Made by a program: the position numbers and the translations under genes
In this document: positions 11,550 to 23,393 of the stretch, in pieces
Layout: each line of letters starts with the position of its first letter
How positions within the stretch are numbered: the stretch's first letter is position 1
The notes under the pieces: generated by a model
Database searches by the model: none
Seen by the model: only the letters and a program-made list of their open reading frames with translations
Told to the model about the DNA's origin: nothing
Assembly: GCA_963969495.1 (NCBI GenBank)
Contig: OZ018323.1
Span: forward strand, 81,911,332-81,975,331
Direction of reading: 5' to 3'
Origin: Ceratothoa steindachneri
Taxonomy: Eukaryota; Arthropoda; Malacostraca; Isopoda; Cymothoidae
DNA: 64,000 bases

Positions 11550-12800
11550 TTTTTAGGTGCGTGCAGGTCAGGTCGCGAGTGACTTTTACATCATCTCACT
11601 ATGTCGGTCGGTTCATGTTTTGCTTTGTTGTTTTGTTTTTGTAATAACATTGTAACTATTCGGCCAATTCTAACGAAATTCAAAACCATTATGTTGTTTT
11701 ACACTCTCTCAAAGGATAGTTAATGCTAGGCTAGGTTATGCTATGCTAGGCTAAGCTAAGCAATAGTAGGCTAGGCAGGGCATGAAAGGCTATACTAGGC
11801 TAGGCAGTGCATGGAAGGCTATACTAGGCTAGGCTACGTTATGGTATGCTAGGTTAGGCTATGCCACACTAGGCTAGTCATCCATATACCAGGCCAGGAT
11901 AAGCGAGGGCTTGCTAGGGTAGGCTAGGCATGTTATGCATTCTATGCAACCCTAGGCTAAGGTCTAAATGTCTAGTCTAGGCTAGGCAATGCTATGATAT
12001 ACTATACGCGGCTATGCTAGTCTAGGATAGAATATGCTAACTAGGCTATGATAGGATAGAATATACAAAGTTAGGCTCCAGTGAATTAGGCTAACCTAGT
12101 CTATAATAGACTATGGTAATCTAATCTAGGCTAGACTAAGTTTTAATATACAATTGTAGACTGCGCTAAGCTAGGCTAAGCTATACTCTCCTAGGCAGGC
12201 TAAGCTATACTTTGATAACCTAGGCTAGGCTAGGATAAACTGTGTACCATGCTAAGCTACCATAGGCTAAGGTAGGCTAGGCTAGACTATGATTGGGTCT
12301 GCTATGCCAAGATATACCATGCAAGAATAGAATAGGATATACTATGCTAAGCTAGGCTATACTATGCTAGACTAGTTTATACTATGCTAGGCTAGGTTAT
12401 ACTATGCTTATACTGTACTATACTAAGCTGGATTAGTGTATGGTAGGCCTTTGGTAGATAGGCTATACTGTGCTAGGCTTTGCCAGGCTAGGCTAGCCGA
12501 GGCTCTACGAGAATAGGATAGGCAATACTATGTTAAACTATTCTAAACTATTCTAGGTTAGGCTATGCTATACTATACTATTCTAGGCTATACTATGGTA
12601 AGCTTTACTATCATATATATGCTAGGCTATGCTAGGCTATGTTAGGCTAGGCTTTACTTTGGTTTCTAGGCTAAGATAGGCCATACTACACATTCCCAGC
12701 AAATTAAGGCTGTATTAATCTAAGCTAAGTCATACTATGCCAGGCGGACATAAATCAGAATAAGTGAGGGCATGCGACCTTTTGGTTAGCAGACCTTGTT
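11550..12800 (-). repeat. Composite repeat, inverted copy with a TAGGC array core
   Basis: On the minus strand the copy starts at 12,800 with AACAAGGTCTGCTAACC and CCCTCACTTATTCTGATTTA, the same head as at 3,366 and 30,199. It then enters about 1 kb of degenerate AGCCTA units (12,740 down to 11,716). It emerges inside a ~125-bp monomer (GTAAAACAACAT.., TTTCGTTAGAATTGGCCG) and ends with the GACCGACATAGTGAGATG block and CACCTAAAAA at 11,550. So the pentamer array sits between an ordinary head and an ordinary tail. AAGAT lies close outside both ends and could be a target duplication, but this is not secure. Confidence 0.75.
11716..12740 (-). repeat. Degenerate TAGGC/AGCCTA pentamer array
   Basis: Over about 1 kb, words such as CTAGGCTA, TATGCTAGG and TATACTATG recur without a fixed period; the common unit is close to (TAGGC) mixed with TATAC. 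It differs from the arthropod telomere unit TTAGG. It forms the body of the composite repeat in this locus. Confidence 0.85.
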
Positions 12801-15800
12801 ATCTTTATATAGCTATTTTCTATGTACAGGAGACGGCATAGACAGCTGCAGCATACACGAGTCATATACAGTTACACACGTTCTCTCTCTCTCTCGGTGA
12901 AAAGCTGGAAGCATTTCTTTTTAATACCACACATGAGCAAAACGTTTTTCCGTAAGTCACTGCAAAGTTGTTTTACTCTACATTTTCACTTAAACTTTGC
13001 GCCTTCTTTTTGGTCTGGAAAACAAGCAAGACATTGCTTTTCGTCATCTTCTGCCTCGCTCTCCAATACAAAAGATCATCATTATTTCTGCTAATTGTTC
13101 TTTTTTTACTGTTCAACCTTGAACAGTCAAATGGTCTATGATCAAGCCTTTCTTATTTTTCCTCCAAGTTTTTAAAACGAGCCTTTCATTTTTCTCTACC
13201 ATGAACCTTTGTTGGCACCTACCCAATTTTTCTTATTCTCTTCTACTCATAGCTATGGTTGATAATTTTTTTTCTTTAATAAAGGAGGTGATAGCTACAC
13301 ATTAAAGGATAAAGAAAGAAGAGAGCGAATAAGAGAATATTAAATAAGAAGAATTAAACGCTAAAAATGTTAACTACAAACCAAAATCACACAAATCACA
13401 GTATGCATGAGCAGGGATGCTTCAGAACCTGTTTTTTAATGCACATCTGCCAAGTGACTACAAGGAGATAAGTTGCCGTGTTTCAGATCTCGAAGGTTAA
13501 TTTTGTTCAAAAAGGACTTGAACCAATTGTTGTGTCTTCAAAACTGCTCCTGTATTTGAATAGCGTTTCTATCCCTGAATTCAGAGATTTCCATAGTTGT
13601 TGTTTTCAACTTTCCTTCTTAACTTAAATCCATAGATTCAGCTTAATTTCTATTGATGCCTTTTTATACCGTTTCTACCTCTTCTTTATTTCATCCACTA
13701 AGCTATCTCACTTCATTTGTCTACAATATTTCCGATGAAATCTTTCTTTCGTGACTTCATTTTGGCCCAAGCGTGGATGCACATTTTAAAATCGATAATT
13801 AATCAGCCCAAGTCCACAGTTTTCCTCAATAGAAGTCCATGACATTTGTTCTATTCCCTCCCTGCTATGCTACGATTGCAATTATTCCTCTCACCAATCA
13901 ACTTGCAAGGAAAAACTACCCATATTCACTTGCTAAGGGAGATAATCAATACCCACTTGTAAAAGTAGACGACCCATACCCACTTGTAAGAAGAGACGTC
14001 CCATACCATGAGGTTGTTAGAAACAACGTAAACAACATGGATTGAGGGAGAGAGGAGTGTCGTTGTATACGGCCGAGTACGTATATATATTTGTTGTGTA
14101 CATGAATAACTCCGTTCCACTTTTCTCTAAAAGTGCTTTATTTTTTTATTTTTTATTCTTTAACCAGGGAGGATTCGTAATATTATATATCTATTGCCAT
14201 TTGCACCGTTTCGAGGATATAACTAAACAACTAGGGCAAAAATGTACTTTTAATTACATAAAAAAATAAAATATTAAAACTTTAAATATACTAATGCTAT
14301 AATAAGAGGATCTAAATAAAGCTTAATACTACCAATGAGTACTACGCGATGCTTGACGCAAAATTCACTTTAGCACGGAATGGTAACTAACGAACATGAA
14401 TAAGTTTTGGACTCCTTTTGCCTTTAACTAAAAGGGAGTCTGGAGTTGGATTCCCTTGAACGAGAACCTTTTCAATGCGATGATTCGAGACGCGTTTGAC
14501 TGGAGCTTTATTCGCCGACGTGAGACTGACTAGTAAAACAGCTGATCGTCTCTCTCTGGGAGAAGGAGACGCTGGTTTAGGCTATTCAGGAAGAAAAGCT
14601 GATGCTTATCCCGAGGTAGGTGGGAAGCACGTGGCGATGCTTCTTGACTTGAAGATATAAGCGAGGGGATTGTGTATGTACGGGTTATTCCAATCCCTGT
14701 GTTACACTTGTGGGCTTCTCGATGATGAGACTTGACCAAGAGGTGAATCTTTTCTCGAGTGGAGCTTCACATTGGTATTCCTCAATGGTGAGGGATATCT
14801 CTGGTGAGGGACTGGTTCTCGATACCACTGGTCTACTCTTCTAGGTGACCAAAGGACCGGCCTTGGGAAGAAAAATCCCTCTCAGTTCCACTGTCTTCTT
14901 GATTCCCTGTTTGCCTCCGGGACTCGTCGTCTTGTCTCCACTGCTACTCGGATTCTCTTTACATTTCTCTAGATCGAAGTATATATACGTCGATTATCCT
15001 CTGGGGGGAGGCGAGGGGAGACGAGGGCCCACCTTGAAGACTCTATCCTAGGGCATAAATTTTCAACGTTGTGACCATTCGCCCTTCTGGTTTACGCACG
15101 GAGAAGTGAAATTTTGTCTATTTGGTGAAAATAGACATAAACAATCGGAAAGGAGAGTGAGACTGTTCATATATTTTTATTCTAAGAGCTATGCCACCCT
15201 CCTATGTTTATATTAACGGACTACGAAATCTGCTGATTGTAATTCTTCTTCGTGAGCGACCTCGAGGATCTTTGGGGCAGCGGGGCAGAGGAGAGGAGGC
15301 GAAGTAGAGTATCGGACCATATGGAACATAACCGTTGACGCTGTATAAACAAACTAGCGTCTGTTTGTCCTCGTGATATTTATTTTTCCACAAGGAGTTT
15401 AAATAGTTCCCATGGAAGGAAAAAACGCTCATGATAAAGCGTGAGAAATGTTACTGCTGCTACTACTATAACTTTTTAATAATAAGCCTAGTAATAATGA
15501 AAAATAATATTATTGATAATAATAATGATAATAATACTAATACTAATAAGGAGAAGAAGAAGAATAGGAGACTCCATTAGTCGTATAAATCGTTGATCGA
15601 CGCCATCGTAGGTCGAGCACGGCCGGAGAGTTATGCATCCCTACACCCCGTTGCGCCATAGGCATCTCCTTTCATAGCTTCTCAGGTCATATAATTTTTG
15701 CTCAATTTTACAACCACTTACATCACAAGTTTCTTAATGAATCGCTTTTCGAATAAATTTAGACGGAGATTCTCTCGTTAGTTTACCCCTCCTCCCTTAC

Positions 15801-16880
15801 GTTATTAACAATCTAATAAAAAAATATGAGAAAAAATATCGGCCATATTCACATTGCAGGAATGAGGGGAAATCTCGTCAAGTGCAAGAGTAATGAGGGT
15901 TGAACAACATCTATTGGAGGAACTTTGAAGAGGGAAATAAAAATGAGATGATGAGGAGAAATTCAAACCTCCACGAAGAACGGATAAAAGGAAATCAAGT
16001 ATAAATAAAACTGAAAATTTAATTCTGGTATAAAGTGAAGGTGAAAAGGGAATAATCCAAATTCAATTACATCGAGGGGATAATCACTTACCCATATGAC
16101 GATTGCGGTCAATCTCTACTACCGAGGGGAACAGAACCCGAGAAAAGATGAAAATGCCGGTTCCACGGTAAGGGTGAAAGGTAACTAATTCCTCTTCGGT
16201 GATCGGAACAGAAAGTTTCCCTTTCCTTATTAAATAGTGAATGGCGTTCGAATGTGAGGAGGAAATGAAAGCGAACCACGTTGAATTCCAAAAGAGCGTT
16301 TTCATTCTACTTCTCTCTATCTTAGTTAGGATTTTGATGGCTTTCCTTATATCGGCATCCATCATATTCCATCCTCAGGAAACTCCTTCAACTTCGGTGG
16401 TGTTGTCAGCTCTCAAACTTTATCAATTTTCCCTTCATTAAAAAGTAAGGAAACTTATATCCACCCCGGCTAAAAGTTGATATTTACACTGAAACTCAAG
16501 CACTCAGGTGTGACATTTAGAGCTGTAATTTACCTTTTTTTTCATTACCACTTGCTTTTTACTATTCATTCATGCAAAACCTAACCTACAATCATGCATC
16601 TTTATACTATTAGTGGCAAAAGCAATCAGACATATTAATGCCTATCTTCACTACTACATTAAATACAAATACATACGTATAATCATAACTTTTGAGTCAT
16701 AAAAACTCCTGACATTGATTTAGCTGGCTATGACCAACCTAAGATAAAAAAAATGGCTGCTGACACGTGAAATTAATCTATGTGGGTACATTTATTCGCC
16801 AGATTGTCCCTTTATTTGAGTCAACATTGTAATCGTAGTATGTTAGAGCGATCCTTTGATTAAATACCACATAATAATAT
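12801..16880. other. Long intergenic stretch with GC-richer segment at 14.4-15.4 kb
   Basis: No gene is recognised. 14,390-15,060 and 15,200-15,430 are GC-richer, with repeated GGTTCTCG-like and GAGGGGA-like words and small open frames on both strands that lack known domains. They may be parts of an unrecognised transposon or an untranslated exon. The rest is AT-rich with no visible element ends. Confidence 0.35.
15450..15566. repeat. Impure trinucleotide tract (AAT/GAT, GAA)
   Basis: CTGCTACTACTA, then AATAATGATAATAATA-type units and a GAAGAAGAA end, over about 115 bp. Confidence 0.8.
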
Positions 16881-16883
16881 AGG

Positions 16884-17020
16884 TCTTAATTGAGATATGT
16901 GTCAGAGTGTGTAAACAGCTGACAAGACCAAAACGCGGACATGTATACATGCATACATATTTCTTTGGTCAGCTGTTTATATGTTTATAAATAGGCTCGC
17001 TTCTGACCTTAATCAAGAAA
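16884..17020. repeat. Foldback (imperfect inverted repeat)
   Basis: TAAACAGCTGAC at about 16,911-16,922 is repeated in reverse complement as GTCAGCTGTTTA at about 16,968-16,979, with ACCAAA/TTTGGT inside. Farther out, GTCAGA on the left answers TCTGAC on the right, and CTTAATTGAG answers CTTAATCAAG. The arms total roughly 50 bp with a short centre holding ATGTATACATGCATAC. It looks like a small foldback or MITE remnant. Confidence 0.6.
16986..17016 (+). promoter_or_regulatory. Possible TATA core promoter
   Basis: TATAAATAGG starts at 16,986 in the right arm of the foldback, and an ATCAAG word lies 29 bases downstream, a weak match to an arthropod initiator. No coding exon is recognisable downstream, so function is unproven. 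Confidence 0.25.
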
Positions 17021-17032
17021 ATACTACAACCA

Positions 17033-17063
17033 GGCGTCATTGACGCCACAAAAGGCGCCTTTT
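17033..17063. repeat. Two adjacent perfect palindromes
   Basis: GGCGTCATTGACGCC (17,033-17,047) pairs over seven bases around a single central T. Two bases later AAAAGGCGCCTTTT (17,050-17,063) is a perfect 14-base palindrome. They lie 15-50 bases downstream of the possible initiator. Confidence 0.8.
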
Positions 17064-17066
17064 CTT

Positions 17067-20040
17067 GCCTGTGGATTCCATGTTCACGTTTAAATTCCTG
17101 TGACTGAAGGTGCGAACATGGTTACATCAGATATTTGTGATATAATTGTTTTTCGATTCCTGACTGTCTTCCACTGCATTCCATTTTCTTGAAGAGCTTT
17201 ATCAGTCATCTTCTGTTTCCCATCCTCATTTCTCCCTTTTCATACAACGGGTCTCTCTTCTTCTCTAACCCAATCTTTCCCAACCTCTTTAATTTTAGGT
17301 CTCACTAAAACTACAGAAAAAAAGTGTGCCTCCGGAGGTTAAAAAAAGCAAAATATTTATAAATATTTTTGATTTTGTGATCTTAATTATCGAGTACTAA
17401 AGAATACATATAACTAGCATTTTTATTTTTCAAAAAAGAATAAAAAAAACTAAATAAACACAAAATTTCCTATTGGCCTATTTAACCACCCAAACACATG
17501 AAGAAAAACAGAAAATACGGGGTCAATCACAACTTGACACAGATGCCAATGACTGTGCTAAATCAGCTAATGAACTAATTTTAATATCATTTGATATAAC
17601 TGCAAATTGGCAAGTTGTCATTTAGAAAAAAAAGAAAAAAAAGATGGATGCTCATTGTTAAAAAAATATTTTTGTATCCCACCCTTACGTCCCACCATAG
17701 TTATTCCAGGTCCTACCGATGTGTGGTACACTGCTCTAACCTTCACGCTTCCCACATGCTATTTTCTGCCCATATTTTCTCAAGGGAATTGATCGAAATA
17801 GCAAGTTATCAAAGAAAATGCCAGTTCTGTTGATGAACATAAGTTTATGAACACCCTGTACTTACGGCTAAACGGCACGAGTCGGTGTCCAAAACCATAA
17901 TTAGTAAAGTCAAGTCGCATATAAAGATATTTACCCTTTCAGCAGAATGAGAAACGTTGTGCAGGTGTCTGGAAGCACTTATGAAGATTTATTCTACCTC
18001 CCAATCATGAATGAGCGAAGGAATTTCACGTATCTCCGACCTTCATAAGAACGAGTCCCTACAGGAATGGACTGAAGCTTGATTCTATTTATAAAATTAA
18101 AAGAAGAGATCGTTTTAACCTTTTAGAAAAAAATAGTTAACTCGTCTCAAAGCTAAGTGGTCGTTTGCGATTACTTTAATTTAGAACAATAAACTCTAAG
18201 GCACTATAGTTTTTCTATCTTAACTTCAATTGTTGAAAAATTCATGAATATCTTCCTTATTTGAAACTTGTCAACAACTTCGAAGACCAAAAAAATGTTA
18301 AAGATAGTCAACATGGTTTTATAAAGCACTCTTATTTTGGTTTTCCTCAGTTTTCTTTTTAAGAGCCCATCTGGCGACAGTCTACTAGGGCAAGGGTCGC
18401 CGTACTTACGCTACAGCCTAATACTAGGATATATTCAGAAACAAGTAACAACATGTAAATAAAAAAGATGAAAAAGGCAAAAAGGCTGAGAAACAAGCTA
18501 AAAAACAACAACAACAAATAAACATAAAACAAGATAGCAATAGAGCAACAGGAATGACGCACGCTCCGTCATCGGGGGTGGCCTGCCTTACACCCGGTGC
18601 AGGAACATACGACCTACAGCAAAGAATCAAAGAAAGTGGAGGAGGCCAGCCTCCTCTAAAAAGTCATATAGTCCGCATGTCTGTGTGCACGAACCAGTAC
18701 CGAGTACAAGGGACAAGCAGCGCTAACGACCTCGCTTGCCCTGGCTCTCCTCAGACTTTGATAGGTATCGACGGCCTAAAAATAGCCGCGGACTGTCTTT
18801 CTCTTTTTGAATAAAGCGATTGATCCAGTGCTTAAGCTTAGATTCGGAAGGGAAAGAAAATACTTTCGGGATTTGAAAGAAAATTTAAAAATGATCAAAC
18901 TCAAGTTAAGCGAAACAAAACGTAGTAATAGATTTGAAAAATAAACAATCCGAATTATCCCATGTAAAAAATGGCCTACCATAGTGTTACGTTAGTATTT
19001 ATTTTATTTGAAAGTAGAACTATATTTTTAAATGGCACAAAATTGATAAAACTTAGGCATTATATAGCTGAAGTAGATAATGCAACATGGTTTAGACATG
19101 ATAAAAAAGGCAGTCTGTCAAATGGGAACGAAGGCTTAATATCGTGAAATGCAAAGTTATTTATATTAAAATTCATAGGTATAAATATTTCCTGATGAGA
19201 TTAGTTAGTTATTCAGTTGACCTAACCATTGTAAGACTGTCCGTTCAAAACCGAGTAAAGGTGAAATAGATCCCATGATATAACCACAACCTTTAATTAT
19301 AAATCTATTAGCTACTAGCGAGGGTTTCATATGCGTATATGCGTCTTTTTTAGTCTAAAATAATTACTAACTTATGACATTTCAACGCACACCACTAGTT
19401 CCCAAACTAAATATATTTGCATATGAAGTAAGGCACATAAACACTATTTTTAAAATTAGATTACCATTGCTTTCCCAGGCAAATTTCGCTGGTACACCCT
19501 AGTTTTGATTCATGGAAAAGGATATTTCCATCCGAATTTTATGCTCAATTCAGGTATGTGGTATGAATAACTCTATCCCCTATATTTTTTGTGACGAGTC
19601 TTTTTTTTCTTAATTATGTCACGACACGCTGCATAACAAATCATCTGTCGCTCATCTGCCTACGTTCTTTTTATTTTGCTGTACAAAGAATTATCCCGTA
19701 AATTTTAATGTGATTGTAAATCATCCAGATAATTATTTTACATGTGTGGAATTGAAATTATTAGTTCAACAGTGAAATTTGACTATTAGTTTACCACTGA
19801 CACGAACTATAATTTCGTTGTAGAATATCCGATAAAGGTATGAAATGGGCCTCTTTATATTTGATTATTGACCTGTGTGAAACGTCCACTTGACTGAGCT
19901 AAAGACTGTTAACACACGAAGTTTGTGCTACCTATAAATTGGTGTGAACCTCAAGATCCTTAATCTGACCTTTATTTCTGAATTACAAATATGAAAGGAA
20001 TAAGTTAGAAATGCTAATATTAAAGAACTACAATATTCGA
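17067..20040. other. AT-rich intergenic stretch
   Basis: Nothing coding was recognised. 18,550-18,790 is GC-richer and open for 86 codons on the plus strand (18,554-18,814), but the translation has no domain I know. Confidence 0.4.
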
Positions 20041-21290
20041 TTTGTTATAAGACTAGTTCATAACAGTAAGGAATTATTTTCACCGCATCCTACAACACTC
20101 CCAACTGTTGAAGATGCTTATAAACATGAGGCAGCTGCTTAGGTTCAAAAGCAAGCACAAGATGATCTTAATTTTGAAGCAAAAATCACTACCTCTGACC
20201 CTCATCTGTTAATTCAAAGTGATAATATAAGGGTACTTTCTTGTGATTTTAAGGGACCTTGTTCGGAATTTAAATTGTAGAAAAAAAGGGCCATACCTCT
20301 GGTTGAAAGGCTAGATCTACTTTATCATGATCTTCAATTGTGTGTTTCTAACTCCCAGGGTGTTTCAGAATTTTTATTTCTATTGAAATGAATTAGTTTA
20401 TTGTGAAGCATTTTGTAGTATGATGGACTTAATCAATTATAGACATAAAACAAAAGATTGTTGACCCGTTCATTGACTCTTCTAAAATGAGTTTGAAGAC
20501 TGTCTTGTGACACAATGGAAATAGTTATAATTCGATGCAGTTAACTTATTTAATTAATTTTAAATGACAAACAAATATTGTGGTGGAAATAATTGAGTAT
20601 GGCTATATGCTAGATTTAAAAATCTTTTAGTTGTTATTAGGTTTGCAACTTGACAGAATACATGCTGTTTCTTATGCGAAGGCGACAGGAGAGACAACCC
20701 TGAACTTTATCTCAGACATTAAAATATTGTCCTTCAATCATTAGTCAACTGTGTAATGATTCTTCCACCCTCACATAAAATAAAGTTTGGTCTTTTAAAA
20801 TACTTTGTTTAGGCGATAGATAACAATGGTACTGCGATTCATTATATGAAAGGAAGGTTTATTTGATTAGATGTTTCCAGTATCAGGGAATGGATTTTTG
20901 TGGTCTCCACAATAAGGGCATTCTTGAGATGGAAATTTGGGAAGATCAGTTGAGCCAAGTTCATAAATAAGCGTGGAGGTCAGCCAAAAAGTCCGGAAAT
21001 GTTTTAGAGGGCAATCATAAAGCTCCGAACTACCAAAAGATTATGAGTGAGCTATTAACAATCATTCACAGAAATGAGGTGTAATATTTCAATCAAAATG
21101 CATTTCTAGGCCTCCCACATTGAATTATTGCCTCAAAATCATGTTTTCTAGATGAAGTACACGGAGCGTTTCCACCGAGACATATCTGCCTTGAAAAAGG
21201 GGTATCAGGTACAGCAGATAGTTAAATGCTTTATGATTACGGCTGGATGTTCAAGAAAGATAGGAAGATGCCAAACACAAGAATGTGAAA
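20041..21290 (+). pseudogene. Fossil of an uncharacterised multi-copy arthropod protein family
   Basis: No long frame survives, but plus-strand reading in shifting frames gives an ordered series of protein-like blocks: TVEDAYKHEAAA, ITTSDPHLLIQSDNIRVLSC, GPCSEFKL, a CCFLCEGDRRDNP block, IKFGLLKYFV.AIDNNG, IREWIFVVSTIR, GNHKAPNYQKIMSELLT, CNISIKMHF, YTERFHRDISALKKGYQ and MLYDYGWMFKKDRK. From memory, the closing series (N.S.K.HFL..H.., GERFHQDI, YQG, DYCW) marks an uncharacterised protein family present in many copies in arthropod genomes. I know of no assigned function. Numerous stops and frameshifts make this copy dead. The family assignment is recall, not a search. Confidence 0.65.
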
Positions 21291-23130
21291 AAAATCTCAC
21301 ATTTTAGGTAGGATGAATAGTGCCATGAATGAAGACTAATATACACAACAAAGGCTGATAAAAAAGAACTAGTAACCTATTTGAATTTTGTGTGCATCGT
21401 CCGATTGAAATCAAATATTTTCCCTCGCGTCCACTTCTTCCAAATTTCCTTTGGTTCCCAGTTTTACTGAGGCATATAAATTTAAAGTTATCAAGAGTTT
21501 CACTGCTCAAAAGGCAGCGCTGCTTTTTGGGTGATGAAAATTAACTTGAGTAAACAGATTCAAACTCAATCTCAAACAGTCGTAATTAAAGGGATAAAAA
21601 AAGTTAGTGCTCTATGCACGGGACCATAATGATTATTTAAGCAATCTTCTTAGAAAACACGAGTATAATTGTGATCTTTTTACACTTTCTTCTCAACCTC
21701 ATTATTAAATTATAGTTCGACTTGGCCTAAAAAACGTTTTTCCTACTCTTTCACCTCTCGTTTTAACCATTAAGAATTTACTTTACTTAAGTGGATCCAT
21801 AGTATTATCATCCTAGTAGCTTTCCCCTTCTTGGTATATGTACATATATATATCTAAAAGATAAAAGAAAAGAGAAATAAAATGTGTACCATCAGCTCTA
21901 GATGTAGTGGAGGGTACGTATATGGTGAAGCTATACTAATTAAAGAGATTTTTCCCCACCTAAGAACCCATAGAATAAGATCCGAGCGAGTAAACTAGCT
22001 CGTCTACTAAAAGTGAACATTAACCCCTAGTCTAACTAATAAAAACAACAAAGCATAACACCAAGTTAACTTAGATCACGTCTTTCATTTTACTATGATT
22101 TCTCACTTCATCCGGCATTGTACCATCTTCCTACTCTTCTACTTCATTCTCGGCTGCCCACCTCCTCTTTAACGGTTGGGTCTGCAAGAGTAGAGAGCTG
22201 GAAAATCGGGGCTCGCTTCCTTACCCATCCTCTCTGGGATGAGACGGAGGGGGACCTGCGATGGATAGTTCTATCTCTCTCACAGTCTAAAAATGCTTCA
22301 TTCTCTGCTGTTCTCAAACGTTGCTCAACCACAATGCTGGCAAAGGTGGCAAGCTTAAATGAAACGAAATATGAATTTCGCCTCTAAAACAAGGAAAACA
22401 GCCATCTAAAGAAGCCTCAATGAAGAAGAAAGGTCAAATTTGTTATCAATTATAAATGTCTAAATAAATAGATTTGACTCAGTTGATTTTTCATTTCAGC
22501 CAAGATAATAAAAACGGTAATCACAAGGTAGAATGCTGGAGAATAAACCTAGTATATGAACAAAAGTGGAGTTTATAATTGGCTCTAGATATATAATCCT
22601 AGGTGCATGAATGCATGTGCGCCTAAACACTATCGTCCAAAAATAGAAACAAAGTATCGAAATCTACATTTAGTTTGAAATACTCGTTTAATTTTCGTGA
22701 AAATCGTAGAATATTCCTTTAAATTGACCGTTTTTATTTTCTAAGATAATTTCATAGAATAAGGCTAAAATATTTATGGTTAACGTAATGTTTATTTGTT
22801 GTTTTTTTATATTTTAGGATCCCATCTGACGACTAGAGAACTAGAGAACAATAAATTAAACCTTTAGATTATACCTAAACGTTCATAACTTATGCGTCCC
22901 ATAGAAAAGTTAAGGGATGATGACACTGACTATTCGACTCCTTGTAATTAGTAAAATATAGTGATCTCATTTATAATAAATCTGCATGAGGAGACACTAG
23001 GTCATACGAGAAGACAAGTTAAACGAGTCGCCCAGAAAAGCTACTCCCAGGGAAGATTATACAATGAAAAACGAAGTCATTGAAGGATTGATTTGAGAAC
23101 GCACCTGGTATTTACGTCATTTTGCCAGGA
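21291..23130. other. AT-rich spacer
   Basis: Short frames at 21,304-21,510 (minus) and 22,118-22,387 (plus) lack any motif. No element ends recognised. Confidence 0.4.
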
Positions 23131-23144
23131 ACTTGAACCGGAAT

Positions 23145-23393
23145 AATTTCCCGATCCACAGCATCTCTTGGATGTTGATGACAGAGCCTGGTTTAAATCC
23201 AATAGGAAACCAATGGAATATACTCATTGAAAATGTTTTGAGTAGGAAAACGACGAATCATGAGGATCTCTGTCAAAGATCGCAAGAAGAATGGAATAAA
23301 ATCACGCTCGAACAATGCGATAAATTGGAGAAGACGTGCAAGCGAAGATGTTCTCAAGTCATTCAGAACATGGGCTTGTATACATATTAATAT
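23145..23393 (+). pseudogene. Tc1-like transposase, C-terminal remnant
   Basis: An 85-codon plus-strand frame ends at 23,390. It carries EPGLNPIGNQWNILIENV, corresponding to the Tc1 block SPDLNPIENVWNIL around the third catalytic acid. It continues with SRKTTNHEDL, QEEWNKITLEQCDKL and RRCSQVIQNMG, the usual C-terminal end of Tc1 transposases. The catalytic Glu of NPIE is Gly here, and the N-terminal DNA-binding and first two catalytic blocks are absent upstream. It is a truncated, inactive fragment of a different Tc1 lineage from the one at 4.8-5.8 kb. Confidence 0.8.

Noticed and set aside
11716..12740. Telomeric repeat (arthropod TTAGG)
   Set aside because: The recurring unit is TAGGC mixed with TATAC and irregular in phase; exact TTAGG runs are absent, and copies are embedded in a dispersed repeat.
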